Below are positions 17,227-29,117 of a DNA stretch of 64,000 nucleotides, in pieces. How positions within the stretch are numbered: position 1 is the first letter of the stretch; each line of letters starts with the position of its first letter. The notes beneath the pieces were generated by a model. The model had not been told where the DNA came from. It did no database searches and worked only from the letters and a program-made list of their open reading frames with translations. The stretch comes from Escherichia sp. E1V33 (GTDB taxonomy: Bacteria; Pseudomonadota; Gammaproteobacteria; Enterobacterales; Enterobacteriaceae), in NCBI RefSeq assembly GCF_004211955.1, contig NZ_RHJI01000021.1:1-64000 (forward strand), in the 5' to 3' direction. Both the position numbers and the translations under genes were made by a program.

Positions 17227-18084
17227 ATGAAAGCAACAGGCTTGCCCGCCGATCAACAATTTTTCGCCGATCTGTTCAGCGGCCTGGTGCTTAATCCGCA
17301 ACTGCTTGGGCGCATCTGGTTTGCCAACCAGCCCGCCTCGCTGCCGGTAGGCAGTTTGTGTATTGATTTTCCCCGTCTGGATATTGTACTGCGTGGCGAA
17401 TACGGCAATCTGCTGGAAGCAAAACAGCAACGCATGGTGGAAGGGGAAATGTTGTTTATTCCGGCACGTGCGGCTAATTTACCGGTCAACAACAAACCGG
17501 TAATGCTGTTAAGCCTGGTGTTTGCGCCGACCTGGCTTGGGTTATCGTTTTACGATAGCCGCACCACGTCGTTGTTGCATCCGGTTCGCCAGATCCAGCT
17601 TCCCAGCCTGCAACGCGGTGAAGGTGAAGCGATGCTCACCGCCCTCACCCACCTCAGCCGTTCGCCACTGGAGCAGAATATTATTCAGCCACTGGTGTTA
17701 AGTTTGCTGCATCTTTGCCGTAACGTGGTCAACATGCCGCCTGGCAATTCTCAGCCGCGCGGCGATTTTCTCTACCACAGCATTTGTAACTGGGTTCAGG
17801 ATAATTATGCCCAACCACTCACCCGCGAGAGCGTGGCGCAGTTCTTTAATATCACGCCCAATCATCTGTCAAAACTGTTTGCGCAGCATGGAACAATGCG
17901 TTTTATCGAATATGTACGCTGGGTGCGAATGGCGAAGGCGAGGATGATTTTGCAGAAATATCATCTGTCGATTCATGAAGTGGCGCAGCGTTGCGGCTTT
18001 CCGGATAGCGACTATTTTTGTCGCGTCTTCCGGCGTCAGTTTGGTCTAACGCCGGGAGAGTACAGCGCCCGTTTTCAGGGCTAA
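17227..18084 (+). CDS. ypdC: YpdC, AraC-family regulator
   Basis: A 285-residue protein with an N-terminal sensing domain and a C-terminal AraC double helix-turn-helix (about residues 185-285). The AraC signature is HEVAQRCGFPDSDYFCRVFRR. It is the third gene of the ypdABC operon, 12 bp after ypdB. Its stop lies 2 bases from the convergent stop of fryA, with no terminator between them. The regulated genes are not known; the adjacent fry cluster is an obvious candidate. Confidence 0.9.
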   Translation: MKATGLPADQQFFADLFSGLVLNPQLLGRIWFANQPASLPVGSLCIDFPRLDIVLRGEYGNLLEAKQQRMVEGEMLFIPARAANLPVNNKPVMLLSLVFAPTWLGLSFYDSRTTSLLHPVRQIQLPSLQRGEGEAMLTALTHLSRSPLEQNIIQPLVLSLLHLCRNVVNMPPGNSQPRGDFLYHSICNWVQDNYAQPLTRESVAQFFNITPNHLSKLFAQHGTMRFIEYVRWVRMAKARMILQKYHLSIHEVAQRCGFPDSDYFCRVFRRQFGLTPGEYSARFQG

Positions 18085-18086
18085 GT

Positions 18087-20582
18087 TTAGAAGGTTATTT
18101 CCGTTTCCAGCAGCGTCAGGATGCTTTGCGCATCACTTGCGGCGAAAAGCGACTGGCGGAAGTTTTTATTCACCAGCTTACGCGCCAGCTGTGAAAAGAC
18201 TTTCACATGGTTCATCCCTTCGTTGGCGCCCAGCGTCAGCATGATCACCAGTTCGACATCACCCATCTCTGACTGCCAGTCAACCGGTTTCACCAGTCGG
18301 GCAATGCTAATACTGGAATGGCGGATCCACTGTGATTTGGTATGCGGGATTGCCACACCAAAGCCAACGCCAGTAGTGACAATCTCTTCCCGCTGCCAGA
18401 CATCTTCTTCCAGCTCAAACGGATGTTCCGTGCGCCCGTTAACGCCCAGGTTGCCGCACAGGAACTGGATCGCCTGCTCTTTATTACCAAAGTCCTGGTC
18501 AACAAAGATATTCTCCAGCGCCAGCAGTGGACGAACGTCTTCTTCCGGCGTAAACGCGGTGAGTAACGCTTCGATTTCCTGCGCGCTGCGGCACTCGCAT
18601 GCCTTACGCGCCAGCTCCCGACACGCTTCACTATCGAGCTGACGCAGCTGGCTTTTCACCGCCGGAATGCGTGGGCTACTCATGCTTAATTCATCCAGAC
18701 CCAATCCAAGCAGTAACGGCAGGTAACGACTTTCGCCTCCCAGTTCACCGCAAATGCCTACCCATTTGCCCCGCTGATGCGCAGTGGTAACTATCTGCTG
18801 CAACATGCGCAGGAACGATGGCGTAATCGGGTTATACAGTGGCGATACGCGCGGGTTATTACGATCGACTGCATACAGATACTGGGTCATATCGTTAGAG
18901 CCGATACTGAAGAAATCCACTTCATCGCAGAAGTGGTCGATGATGTAGCACACCGACGGCACTTCCACCATGATCCCCAGAGGAATCGTTTCTGCGTGAC
19001 GCAAACTATCGTGCTTAAGCTCAACGATCGCCTTCTGGATCTCGCCCTTCACCCATAAGATCTGATCGAGACTGTGGACCATTGGGATCATCAACTGGGC
19101 GTTGCCGAAACTGGCAGCGCGCAAAATAGCCCGCAATTGAGTGCGGAACAGGCCAGCAAATTCCGGGTAAATACGTACCGCGCGATAGCCGAGGAACGGG
19201 TTCTCTTCCTGGGGAATGTTAAGGTAAGGAATGCTTTTATCACCGCCGATGTCCATCGTGCGGAAGATAATCGGCTTGTCGCCCGCCGCCAGTAGCACCT
19301 GCTGGTACGCTTCAAACTGTTCTTGTTCGTCCGGCGCGCTGTCGCGATCCATATAGAGCATTTCGGTACGAAACAGCCCGACGCCTTCCGCGCCGTTGGC
19401 AAACGCGCCAGGTGCTTCCAGAGCAGTGCCAATATTCGCCGCAATATCAATACGCTTGTTATCACGGGAATAGGCCAGCTGCACGGCGGCCTGCGCCTGC
19501 TGCTGCTGACGTTTATCTGCCAGCGTCTGCGCAACCTGATAATAACCACTCACTGCTTCATTCGGGTTAATCGCCAGCACGCCGCACTGAGCATCAAGTA
19601 CCGCCAGTTGCCCGGCATAACGGGCGATCGCATCCAGCGGCAGGCCGCTCAGAACCGGGATCGCCGAGGCGCGGGCCAGAATCAGGGTATGCGAGGTGCG
19701 CCCGGTTTTCTCCAGAATCATGCCCGCAAGATTTTTTAAATCGAGGCTCAAAAACTGGCTTGGGGTTAAATCCTCAGCCACCAGAATGGTCGGTTTTTCG
19801 AGCACCAGATTATTACGCGGCTTCAGTTCCGGCCAGGTGATATGCAGCAACTGTTCGCTGATATCGCGAATGTCGCTGACCCGCTCACGTAGGTAGTCGC
19901 TGGCAGAAGCAGAAAGCTTGTCGCAAACCTGCTCCATATTGCTGATGATCGCCGCCCCCAGCCCCTGATGCTGTTCTGTCATCAGGCGACGGATATTGCC
20001 TGCAAACTCATCATCCTGGATCAGCGACAAATGGGCGCTGAGGATAGTTTTGCTTTCGCCGTCACGCTCGCGCAGTTGCTGGTTCAGTTGCTCGGCAAGC
20101 GTTGCCAGGCTGTGCTCCAGCCGGGTGGAGTCTTGCGCACTGGCCGGGATCGCCCGATAACTGTCGAGGCTGTCGCTTTGTAACAGGGTCAGTGTACCCA
20201 CGCCGACGCCGCTTGCCAGCACGTTGCCGTACAGTAAATCCGGGTTGAGGCGGCTTAATGAACGCGGCAGCGGATGCGCCGTCAGTTCTGCCTGCGTCGG
20301 CTGAACGCTGTCGCTGTCGATAAAGCGCACCTGGATGTACTCTTCCAGCACGCGCCGCGCCTGTTCTTCATCGCTGCCGCTAATGTTCAGGCTGCAACTG
20401 TCATTAAATAAAGTACCGGTGCCAATCAGCGCCAGGGAGCTTTTCGCATCGGCCTTTGCGTTCTGGCGATGGTTAATAAAGGTGACTTCGCTTTGCCACT
20501 GGCTGCACTGTTCTTTAAGTTCCCACGCCGGACGAGCATGTAGACCGTTAGGCAAAGGACAGAGAAATTGAATCGTTAACAT
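18087..20582 (-). CDS. fryA: FryA, fused HPr-EI-EIIA PTS protein
   Basis: An 831-residue multiphosphoryl transfer protein. Its domains in order are an HPr-like domain (1-90, with H15 in NGLHARPAW), an Enzyme I domain (about 115-680, with the phospho-His in TGRTSHTLILAR and the PEP-site block GEQEQFEAYQ / GGDKSIPYL region), and a fructose-type IIA domain (about 690-831, with His in VAIPHTKS). It can carry phosphate from PEP to FryB/FryC without PtsI/PtsH. It is the last gene of a minus-strand cluster with fryB, fryC, ypdF and ypdE. Confidence 0.93.
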   Translation of the reverse strand: MLTIQFLCPLPNGLHARPAWELKEQCSQWQSEVTFINHRQNAKADAKSSLALIGTGTLFNDSCSLNISGSDEEQARRVLEEYIQVRFIDSDSVQPTQAELTAHPLPRSLSRLNPDLLYGNVLASGVGVGTLTLLQSDSLDSYRAIPASAQDSTRLEHSLATLAEQLNQQLRERDGESKTILSAHLSLIQDDEFAGNIRRLMTEQHQGLGAAIISNMEQVCDKLSASASDYLRERVSDIRDISEQLLHITWPELKPRNNLVLEKPTILVAEDLTPSQFLSLDLKNLAGMILEKTGRTSHTLILARASAIPVLSGLPLDAIARYAGQLAVLDAQCGVLAINPNEAVSGYYQVAQTLADKRQQQQAQAAVQLAYSRDNKRIDIAANIGTALEAPGAFANGAEGVGLFRTEMLYMDRDSAPDEQEQFEAYQQVLLAAGDKPIIFRTMDIGGDKSIPYLNIPQEENPFLGYRAVRIYPEFAGLFRTQLRAILRAASFGNAQLMIPMVHSLDQILWVKGEIQKAIVELKHDSLRHAETIPLGIMVEVPSVCYIIDHFCDEVDFFSIGSNDMTQYLYAVDRNNPRVSPLYNPITPSFLRMLQQIVTTAHQRGKWVGICGELGGESRYLPLLLGLGLDELSMSSPRIPAVKSQLRQLDSEACRELARKACECRSAQEIEALLTAFTPEEDVRPLLALENIFVDQDFGNKEQAIQFLCGNLGVNGRTEHPFELEEDVWQREEIVTTGVGFGVAIPHTKSQWIRHSSISIARLVKPVDWQSEMGDVELVIMLTLGANEGMNHVKVFSQLARKLVNKNFRQSLFAASDAQSILTLLETEITF

Positions 20583-20606
20583 AACCGCTCCGGGTTAATC
20601 AGGAGA

Positions 20607-21644
20607 TCATCTGAAATCCGTCAGTTGAACAACCGTCTCACGCGTAAGACGTTGAATAAGGGCAGATAAAAGTTGCTCCATCTGCAAAATGTCGCGGCAA
20701 TCGGCAATCGATGCGGCGCAATGTCCATGGCGGGTTGCTGGCCCCATCACCACTGTGGGTACGCCAGTACCGGTTAAGTGCACCGCTCCACCGTCCGTGC
20801 CGCCGTTACTGAACATATCCGCCTGTAACGGCACGCCAATTTCTGCCGCCACGGTTTCGATCCAGGCGGTGAGTTTTGGCGGCGCAATCAGTGACTTGTC
20901 GCTTAACACCAGCATCGGGCCGTTACCAATCTGGCGATGGTTAGCCGCGCCATAATCAAAGTTTTTCGCCCAGCAGGCGGTATCAAGCACAATGGCGACG
21001 TCCGGCGACACCGCGCGGGTGGCAGTTTGCCCGCCGCGTAATCCCACCTCTTCGCTGGAACTTGCCACCAGCCACACTTCCGCAGGTAGTTCGGCGTCGT
21101 GCAGCTCGCGCAGTAACGTCACCAGCAGGTAGCAACCGAGGCGGTCATCAAAGGCTTTCCCCATCACCCGCTGGTGAGGGAGAACCTGAAAAGTGGTATC
21201 AAACGTGACGCGATCGCCTGGACGAATTCCTGCCTGCATCACTTCGTCATAGGAGCGTGCGCCAATGTCCACGCGCATGGTGCTGACGTCATTCCCCTGC
21301 CGGTCGCCGTCAAGCAGGCCGGGAATTTTGCACTCTTCACGAGTGGTGATCCGCACTGGCTGCAGCTGGCGGGCAGCCATGCGTACATTGCCAACTGGCA
21401 GCACATCAATCGCCCCTTCGCGGGAAATGCTGCGCACCATAAATCCCACTTCGTCCATATGGGCGCAGATCATCACCTTCGGACCTGTCGATTCATTGAG
21501 GCGGATCAGCACCGATCCCAGCCCATCAAATCGCACTTCTTTTTGCAGGCGATCCGCTTCTTCCAGCAGGATCTGCCGCACTTCCTGTTCCGAGGAGGCG
21601 ATCGCATCTGCCTCGCTCAACGCTTTTAATAGCGATAAATCCAT
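20607..21644 (-). CDS. ypdE: YpdE, M42-type aminopeptidase
   Basis: A 345-residue metallopeptidase of the M42 (glutamyl aminopeptidase/endoglucanase) family. Family landmarks are the [12 protein letters not shown] segment with the metal-binding His, [10 protein letters not shown] with the bridging Asp, [11 protein letters not shown] with the catalytic Glu, and HGHC near the C-terminus. It removes N-terminal residues from short peptides. Its start overlaps the ypdF stop, so the two peptidases are translationally coupled. Why peptidases share an operon with a PTS is not known. Confidence 0.92.
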   Translation of the reverse strand: MDLSLLKALSEADAIASSEQEVRQILLEEADRLQKEVRFDGLGSVLIRLNESTGPKVMICAHMDEVGFMVRSISREGAIDVLPVGNVRMAARQLQPVRITTREECKIPGLLDGDRQGNDVSTMRVDIGARSYDEVMQAGIRPGDRVTFDTTFQVLPHQRVMGKAFDDRLGCYLLVTLLRELHDAELPAEVWLVASSSEEVGLRGGQTATRAVSPDVAIVLDTACWAKNFDYGAANHRQIGNGPMLVLSDKSLIAPPKLTAWIETVAAEIGVPLQADMFSNGGTDGGAVHLTGTGVPTVVMGPATRHGHCAASIADCRDILQMEQLLSALIQRLTRETVVQLTDFR

Positions 21645-22729
21645 TATGCCTCTCCCGTGAGCAACACTGTTTTCGGCATGGCGTAGAGCACTTCTGCGCC
21701 TTGCGGGGTGACCAGCACAACATCCTCGATGCGCACGCCCCCTTGCCCTGGCAAATAAATCCCCGGCTCCACGGTCAGTAACATGCCTGGCTGTAGCGTC
21801 GTGGTATCCCGCGGTGAAAAGCGCGGATCTTCGTGTACTTCAATGCCAATAGCATGACCGGTGTTGTGACCAAAATAGTCGCCAAATCCTGCCTCGGTAA
21901 TCACCCGACGCGCGGCTTCGTCAACCTGCTGGCAGCGCACGCCGGGGCGAATTGCAGAGATTGCTGCGAGCTGTGCCTGCAGGACAATCTCATACACCTT
22001 AAACAGCGGGTGAGATTCGGCGCTCACCCCTTCGCCATTCACCAGGAAGGTGCGCGTCATATCAGAGCAATAGCCCTGATAGAGCGCACCGAAATCGAGA
22101 GTGACAAACTCGCCCGCTGCAACAATCTTGTCGCTGGCTTTGCCGTGCGGTAGCGCACCACGCCAGCCACTGGCAACGATGGTGTCAAAGGAGGCTTTTT
22201 CTGCGCCCTGCTGGCGCATAAACCACTCCAGTTCAGCAGCAATCTCGCATTCGCTCATTCCCGCCTGAATAAAGCGGCGAATATGCTCTGCACCACGATC
22301 GGCAATCCCACAGGCGAGGCGGATTTTCTCCACCTCCTCTGGCGTTTTGATTTGCCGCAGCACATCCGGCGTGGCGCTAACCAGCGTTGCATTAAGTTCA
22401 GACTGCCAGCGGTGCGCGGTTTCCCAACTCACCTGCTGGCCTTCAAAACCGAGCGTTTGCAACTGTTCATCGGCAATGATTTGATTGACAATAGTGGTAA
22501 GCGTGTGCGTCGCGTCAAGCAAATGCAGCTGGTAGCCTTGCGTGCGCGCTTCTACATCCGAGTAATAGCGCGAATCCACCAGAATGTGCGCACTTTCACG
22601 GCTAATCACCACATAGCCTGATCCGGTGGAGATCCCCAGATGCGGCTGTTTGTTCTGCCGTGAGGAGAGAAGCACCGCATCCAGTTGTTGCGCCCTAAGC
22701 CAGTCGCGCAGCGAAGCGAGTAATGTCAT
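21644..22729 (-). CDS. ypdF: YpdF, M24 Xaa-Pro aminopeptidase
   Basis: A 361-residue pita-bread-fold peptidase. The C-terminal domain has the five metal ligands of the family in [18 protein letters not shown] (two Asp), [15 protein letters not shown] (His), LTVEPGIYL (Glu) and [11 protein letters not shown] (Glu). The N-terminal domain is of the creatinase type. It cleaves Xaa-Pro and Met-terminal dipeptides. It lies 14 bp after fryC and one base into ypdE, in the fry operon. Confidence 0.93.
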   Translation of the reverse strand: MTLLASLRDWLRAQQLDAVLLSSRQNKQPHLGISTGSGYVVISRESAHILVDSRYYSDVEARTQGYQLHLLDATHTLTTIVNQIIADEQLQTLGFEGQQVSWETAHRWQSELNATLVSATPDVLRQIKTPEEVEKIRLACGIADRGAEHIRRFIQAGMSECEIAAELEWFMRQQGAEKASFDTIVASGWRGALPHGKASDKIVAAGEFVTLDFGALYQGYCSDMTRTFLVNGEGVSAESHPLFKVYEIVLQAQLAAISAIRPGVRCQQVDEAARRVITEAGFGDYFGHNTGHAIGIEVHEDPRFSPRDTTTLQPGMLLTVEPGIYLPGQGGVRIEDVVLVTPQGAEVLYAMPKTVLLTGEA

Positions 22730-22743
22730 CAGGATTGTCCTTC

Positions 22744-23991
22744 TTACAGGCTATCGATTAACAATTTGCCTTTACGGAACATCATCAGACGCAGGAACAC
22801 CACCATCAGCGCAGTAATGACTGCTCCCAGCGCGATCCCCGCCATATAGACGCCCAGGTTAGTGACCAGCGGCCATGCCCAGATAGCGGATTCCGGGAAC
22901 CATTGCACTGCGCCCAGCCAGACAGCGGCGGTTGAGCCGACAATCGCGCCAACCATATAGGACGGAATGGCGGTGATGGGGCTTTCCAGTGCAAACGGAA
23001 TCGCACCCTCACTGATCCCCATAAAGGCAAGGAACATCGCGGTCTTACCCTGCGGATAAAGTTGTGCGTTGAACAGGCGTTTGCCGGTTAAACGACGGTC
23101 GATAATGGTCGCCAGACCCAGACCAATCGGCGGAATAACGATAGCGATAGAACGTGCGGTGACCGGTAATACGTGGTCAGTGGTAAAGCTGAAGGCAACA
23201 AAACCTGCGGCTTTGTTGATCGGGCCACCAAGGTCGATTGCTGTCGCCGCGGCGATCCCCATTGCGTACATCAGCGCGCCCTTCTCACCTGCGGCAGTCA
23301 GCACGGTACGGATACCGCCGTTGATCCAGCCACCAAATGGGGTGATGACGTAGTACATCGCCAGCATGACAAAAATAGCGGAAAGAATCGGTAGCAAAAA
23401 TGTGGTTTTGAACGCTAACAGGAAATCCGGTAACTGGATTTTCTGGTTCATCCACTTCACAAGGTAACCCGCGACGATAGAAATAATCAGCGCACCAATG
23501 AAGGTAGACGGGACTGGTGAAGAAGTCGCCCATTGCATGGTGCTGGGATCGAAGTTCAGCAGTTGCGTTGGCTGAGTAGACATCAAGCCGCCGATAAAAC
23601 CAGCCGGAAACGCCAGTTTGCCGCCGATAGAGTTCGCCACAAAAGCGGCAAACATCGGAATGGCAAAACCAAACAACACGCCGCCGAAGGACTGTGACAG
23701 CCAGGCAAATTTCAGTAAGGAGAGGTCGAAACCGGAGAATTTCCCGCTATTAAGAGCATCCATGATGCCAATATCAGCAGGAATTTTAAGCCAGCTATAA
23801 GCAATCAGCTGGCTGAAAGCGAGGATCACACCGCCCATAATTAAGGTCGGCACCATGCGTGAAATCCCTGACATCACATGCTGCGGAAGTTCACCCCAGA
23901 AGCTGGTTTTAGAGGCCTGCGGATTCTTAACTGCCGCTGCCGCACCGGATGCGCCAGGCACAACGGTTGCACTGCGTTTTTTAATGGCCAT
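22744..23991 (-). CDS. fryC: FryC, fructose-type PTS permease IIC
   Basis: A 415-residue inner-membrane protein with about ten membrane helices from residue 45 to 400. It has the fructose-family IIC features [16 protein letters not shown] and [16 protein letters not shown]. It would transport a sugar that is phosphorylated through FryB. The substrate is unknown and fructose is inferred from family only. It follows fryB after 21 bp. Confidence 0.92.
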   Translation of the reverse strand: MAIKKRSATVVPGASGAAAAVKNPQASKTSFWGELPQHVMSGISRMVPTLIMGGVILAFSQLIAYSWLKIPADIGIMDALNSGKFSGFDLSLLKFAWLSQSFGGVLFGFAIPMFAAFVANSIGGKLAFPAGFIGGLMSTQPTQLLNFDPSTMQWATSSPVPSTFIGALIISIVAGYLVKWMNQKIQLPDFLLAFKTTFLLPILSAIFVMLAMYYVITPFGGWINGGIRTVLTAAGEKGALMYAMGIAAATAIDLGGPINKAAGFVAFSFTTDHVLPVTARSIAIVIPPIGLGLATIIDRRLTGKRLFNAQLYPQGKTAMFLAFMGISEGAIPFALESPITAIPSYMVGAIVGSTAAVWLGAVQWFPESAIWAWPLVTNLGVYMAGIALGAVITALMVVFLRLMMFRKGKLLIDSL

Positions 23992-24012
23992 AACAATTAT
24001 CCCTGTCGAATA

Positions 24013-24339
24013 TTACTGTTGTTCAGCGGCAAGCATCTCTTCGATTTCTTTGATGATGCCCGCAGCGTTTTTAATTGCGTCCTGCAAAGTAATTTCATAA
24101 ACGTCGCGAGATTCGAAACGTTCGTTATCTTCCGGGGTAACTGCCACGGAGTGGATGATGATGGTCGCTTCGGCAATATCCTGCGCCGTCAGACGGTTCT
24201 GGATGCCATCCGCGCCCTGAGTTTCAATTTTCACTTCATAGCCAGCTTCTACCGCCGCTTCTTCCAGCGCCTGGGCGGCCATAAAGGTGTGAGCCAGCCC
24301 CATCGGGCAGGCACATAAGGCAATCAGTTTCTTACTCAT
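24013..24339 (-). CDS. fryB: FryB, fructose-type PTS IIB component
   Basis: A 108-residue IIB protein. The phosphocysteine is C11 in LCACPMGLAHTFMAAQAL, the typical fructose-family P-loop. It receives phosphate from the IIA domain of FryA and passes it to sugar in FryC. It is the first gene of the minus-strand cluster; its promoter should lie in 24340-24513. Confidence 0.93.
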   Translation of the reverse strand: MSKKLIALCACPMGLAHTFMAAQALEEAAVEAGYEVKIETQGADGIQNRLTAQDIAEATIIIHSVAVTPEDNERFESRDVYEITLQDAIKNAAGIIKEIEEMLAAEQQ

Positions 24340-24513
24340 CGTTATTTCCTCGTTCGTTTATAGTTGACGAGTGAAATTATGAACGTGCAAAACAAATTGC
24401 CGTTACCAGACAAATAATGCATTTACTGGATAATTAATCCCGCAGTGCGGAAGTGTGACGCAGGTCGGCCTTGTGAGGAGACACAAAGTGATTTGTTTTT
24501 TAACTAATTGATT

Positions 24514-24543
24514 AAAAAAGAAAACGGGAGGAAAACCTCCCGT
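24514..24543 (-). terminator. glk terminator
   Basis: On the minus strand ACGGGAGG (24543-24536) pairs with CCTCCCGT (24531-24524) around TTTT and leads into a T-rich run. It lies 16 bp after the glk stop. Confidence 0.85.
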
Positions 24544-24558
24544 ATTAACAGGAAGGAA

Positions 24559-25524
24559 TCAGAGAATGTGGCCTAAGGTCTGGCGTAAATGCGCGCCGGA
24601 ACCGAGAAGGCCCGGATTGTCATGGACGATGAGATATACCGGAATATCATGGACATAATCTTTAAAGCGGCCTTTGTCTTCAAAAGCGGCACGGAATCCC
24701 GAGGCTTTAAAGAACTCAAGGAAGCGCGGCACGATACCGCCCGCAATAAACACGCCGCCAAATGTCCCGAGATTGAGCGCCAGATTGCCGCCAAAACGGC
24801 CCATAATGACGCAAAACAGCGACAACGCACGGCGGCAATCGGTGCAGCTGTCAGCCAGCGCGCGTTCGGTAATATCTTTTGGCTTGAGATTTTCTGGCAG
24901 GCGGTTGTCGGCTTTAACAATTGCGCGATACAAATTCACCAGTCCTGGGCCAGAAAGCACGCGTTCCGCCGAAACATGACCAATTTCCGCACGCAATATT
25001 TCGAGGATAATGGCCTCTTCTTCACTATTCGGCGCAAAATCAACGTGACCGCCTTCGCCCGGCAAGCTTACCCAACGCTTATCGACATGGACCAGATGCG
25101 CAACCCCAAGCCCCGTTCCGGCACCGTAAACCGCAATAGGCTTACCTTCTATCGGCTCTGTGCCACCAAACTGAATCAGATGCTCTTTTTTCAGCATCGG
25201 AATCGCCATCGATACAGCGGTAAAATCGTTAATAATTTCCAGATGGCTAAAACCGAGATTCTTTTTCATTTCGGCAATTGAGAACGCCCAGGTATGGTTG
25301 GTCATTGCCACCCAGTCACCGGTAATTGGGCAAGCGATGGCAATACAGCCGTCTTTCACCTCGACCTTATGTTCTTCAAGATAAACGCGAATGACCGCTT
25401 CGAGGCTGGGGTAATCAAGCCCTGAATAGGTCTTAGCCTGCGAGATTTCACCACTGGCAATATCACACAGAGCAAGACGTGCGTTGGTGCCGCCCACATC
25501 ACTGACTAATGCATACTTTGTCAT
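24559..25524 (-). CDS. glk: Glk, glucokinase
   Basis: A 321-residue cytoplasmic glucokinase, ATP-dependent. The N-terminal phosphate-binding block [12 protein letters not shown] is present, as are the sugar-binding [10 protein letters not shown] segment and [11 protein letters not shown]. It phosphorylates free glucose that did not enter through the PTS. It is a single gene with its own terminator, divergent from yfeO, in the expected E. coli position. Confidence 0.96.
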   Translation of the reverse strand: MTKYALVSDVGGTNARLALCDIASGEISQAKTYSGLDYPSLEAVIRVYLEEHKVEVKDGCIAIACPITGDWVAMTNHTWAFSIAEMKKNLGFSHLEIINDFTAVSMAIPMLKKEHLIQFGGTEPIEGKPIAVYGAGTGLGVAHLVHVDKRWVSLPGEGGHVDFAPNSEEEAIILEILRAEIGHVSAERVLSGPGLVNLYRAIVKADNRLPENLKPKDITERALADSCTDCRRALSLFCVIMGRFGGNLALNLGTFGGVFIAGGIVPRFLEFFKASGFRAAFEDKGRFKDYVHDIPVYLIVHDNPGLLGSGAHLRQTLGHIL

Positions 25525-25728
25525 TCTTCAACTGCTCCGCTAAAGTCAAAATAATTCTTTCTCACACTGTAAATTCATGGGGGCATAACAACAACGCCGT
25601 AAAGGCGGGCTCCCTGTAAATATCGATCTGGGTCACACATTTACTTTATCGTTTCAGCACCAATTGCAGCGATGTCTTTATGCAAGCTGGGCAAACTAAA
25701 TATCTGAACCCGCATAAAGGAATAGAAC

Positions 25729-26985
25729 ATGCTCCATCCGCGAGCCAGAACCATGTTGTTATTATCGCTCCCCGCCGTGGCAATTGGGATTGCGTCCAGT
25801 CTTATTCTGATGGTGGTAATGAAAATCGCCTCGGTATTACAGAATCTGCTCTGGCAACGACTGCCGGGAAGTCTGGGGATAGCCCAGGATTCACCGCTCT
25901 GGATCATCGGGATTTTAACGCTGACAGGGGCTGCTGTAGGGCTAGTCATCCGTTTCAGCCGGGGTCATGCGGGGCCAGATCCTGCCTGTGAAGCGCTGAT
26001 TGGCGCGCCAGTTCCCCCCTCTGCGCTACCAGGACTGATCGTAGCATTAATTCTCGGTCTTGCTGGCGGCGTCAGTCTCGGGCCGGAACATCCCATTATG
26101 ACCGTAAATATCGCCCTCGCGGCGGCGATTGGCGCGCGTCTGTTACCGCGAGTGAACCGGATGGAGTGGACTATTTTAGCCTCTGCGGGCACCATCGGCG
26201 CTCTGTTTGGCACGCCTGTTGCGGCGGCGTTGATTTTTTCGCAAACCTTAAATGGCAGCCATGACGTTCCTCTTTGGGATCGTCTCTTTGCGCCGTTAAT
26301 GGCGGCGGCGGCTGGCGCGCTAACCACCGGATTGTTTTTCCATCCTCATTTTTCGCTGCCCATTGCTCATTACGGACAGATGCAGTTGGCAGACATCATC
26401 AGTGGTGCAATTGTGACGGCGATCGCCATTGCGGCAGGTATGGTTGCAGTGTGGTGTTTCCCACGGGTGCACGCGATGATGCATCTGATTAAAAATCCGG
26501 TCCTCATGCTGGGAGTTGGCGGGTTTATTCTCGGTATTCTGGGTGTTATTGGCGGGCCTGTTTCGCTATTTAAAGGGCTGGACGAGATGCAGCAGATGGT
26601 GACAAATCAGGCTTTCAGCACCAGCGATTACTTTTTGCTGGCGGTAATCAAACTTGCCGCCCTGGTCATTGCCGCCGCCAGCGGGTTTCGCGGCGGGCGA
26701 ATCTTCCCGGCGGTATTTGTCGGCGTAGCGTTAGGGTTGATGCTGCATGCGCACGTTCCCGCAGTTCCGGCAGCCATTACCGTCTCCTGCGCTATTCTCG
26801 GCCTTGTACTGGTGGTAACGCGCGATGGCTGGCTAAGTTTGTTTATGGCGGCGGTTGTTGTACCTAATTCCACATTGTTACCGCTACTGTGTATCGTCAT
26901 GCTTCCGGCATGGCTATTACTGGCAGGTAAACCGATGATGATGGTGAATCGTCCAAAGCAACAGCCACCCCACGATAACCTTTAG
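25729..26985 (+). CDS. yfeO: YfeO, ClC-family ion channel/transporter-like protein
   Basis: A 418-residue membrane protein with ten or more hydrophobic helices. It carries ClC-type signatures in altered form: [11 protein letters not shown] (compare GREGP) and [15 protein letters not shown] (compare GG.F.P). The external Glu of exchangers is replaced in position by the EHPI context, so its mechanism is unsure. It is a putative chloride transporter of the inner membrane. Start ATG 25729 follows AAAGGAATAGAAC. Confidence 0.88.
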   Translation: MLHPRARTMLLLSLPAVAIGIASSLILMVVMKIASVLQNLLWQRLPGSLGIAQDSPLWIIGILTLTGAAVGLVIRFSRGHAGPDPACEALIGAPVPPSALPGLIVALILGLAGGVSLGPEHPIMTVNIALAAAIGARLLPRVNRMEWTILASAGTIGALFGTPVAAALIFSQTLNGSHDVPLWDRLFAPLMAAAAGALTTGLFFHPHFSLPIAHYGQMQLADIISGAIVTAIAIAAGMVAVWCFPRVHAMMHLIKNPVLMLGVGGFILGILGVIGGPVSLFKGLDEMQQMVTNQAFSTSDYFLLAVIKLAALVIAAASGFRGGRIFPAVFVGVALGLMLHAHVPAVPAAITVSCAILGLVLVVTRDGWLSLFMAAVVVPNSTLLPLLCIVMLPAWLLLAGKPMMMVNRPKQQPPHDNL

Positions 26986-27099
26986 CAAAAAATGCTCTCC
27001 CTTATGATTTAAGAGTTATGGCGATGAAACGGGGCTTTACCTCCCCGTAATATTGCGTTAACAGGCCGCTGACGGCTTCGATCGTGAAGGAGAATAACA

Positions 27100-27426
27100 A
27101 TGTTCAGGTCACTGTTTCTGGCGGCCGCCCTGATGGCATTTACCCCGCTTGCAGCAAACGCAGGTGAAATTACCTTACTGCCATCAATTAAATTACAAAT
27201 TGGCGATCGCGATAATTATGGTAACTACTGGGACGGTGGCCACTGGCGCGATCGTGACTACTGGCACCGTAATTATGAATGGCGTAAAAACCGCTGGTGG
27301 CGTCATGATAATGGCTATCACCGTGGCTGGGATAAGCGTAAAGCGTATGAGCGTGGCTATCGCGAAGGCTGGCGTGACCGTGACGATCATCGCGGTAAAG
27401 GCCGTGGACATGGGCACCGCCATTAA
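27100..27426 (+). CDS. ypeC: YpeC, secreted DUF2502 protein
   Basis: A 108-residue protein with a clear signal peptide ([22 protein letters not shown], cleavage near residue 22). The mature part is rich in His, Arg, Trp, Tyr and Gly ([25 protein letters not shown]), suggesting metal binding or surface interaction. It lies beside mntH, but no functional link is established. ATG 27100 follows GAAGGAGAATAAC. Confidence 0.88.
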   Translation: MFRSLFLAAALMAFTPLAANAGEITLLPSIKLQIGDRDNYGNYWDGGHWRDRDYWHRNYEWRKNRWWRHDNGYHRGWDKRKAYERGYREGWRDRDDHRGKGRGHGHRH

Positions 27427-27443
27427 ACGAGTCCGCCAATGGT

Positions 27444-27479
27444 GCCTGATGCGATGCTAACGCATCTTATCAGGCCTAC
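27444..27479. repeat. REP element
   Basis: An imperfect palindrome beginning GCCTGATGCG and ending TTATCAGGCCTAC, the common REP/BIME type of E. coli, between ypeC and mntH (convergent). Confidence 0.85.
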
Positions 27480-27543
27480 AAACCAGATCCATTTAACACG
27501 TAGGGCGGATCCGCCAATGGTGCCAAATGCGACGCTCATTCAA

Positions 27544-28791
<1,248 letters not shown>

Positions 28792-28794
28792 CTA

Positions 28795-28816
28795 AAACAT
28801 AGCCTTTGCTATGTTT
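28795..28816. promoter_or_regulatory. MntR operator of mntH
   Basis: AAACATAGC (28795-28803) and GCTATGTTT (28808-28816) form an inverted repeat with 4 bp between them, which is the MntR box known upstream of mntH. It starts 13 bp before the start codon. Confidence 0.9.
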
Positions 28817-28831
28817 CATGCTATGTCAAAC

Positions 28832-28850
28832 GAGAATGATTATCAAATTC
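28832..28850. promoter_or_regulatory. Fur box of mntH
   Basis: GAGAATGATTATCAAATTC resembles the 19-bp Fur consensus (GATAATGATAATCATTATC). It sits 16 bp further upstream than the MntR box, agreeing with iron repression of mntH. Confidence 0.75.
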
Positions 28851-28987
28851 ATTTAAATGGATTGTGGTGATTTCTCTGATAGACCGGGATTATGACTACG
28901 AAAAGATTGATGATTTGAATGTTATTATTATGTTTAATGTTAGCACATTTACATAACTTTCAGCTTCCATACACAACATAGCAGAAA

Positions 28988-29037
28988 TGTATGACAGGTC
29001 ACTATTTTTGAAGCTTGTCACAGGACGTCATTATAGT
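28988..29037 (+). promoter_or_regulatory. candidate nupC promoter with CRP-like site
   Basis: TTGAAG (29008-29013), an 18-bp spacer and TATAGT (29032-29037) form a plausible sigma-70 promoter. TGTAT-N6-TCACT at 28988-29003 resembles a CRP site. nupC is known to be controlled by CRP and CytR; the exact sites are picked by eye. Confidence 0.4.
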
Positions 29038-29117
29038 GTGTGTCAGATCTCGTTTTCCTTACCCATGTTACATAGAATGTGCACGGAAATTTAACCTGCC
29101 TCATATTTGGAGCAAAT

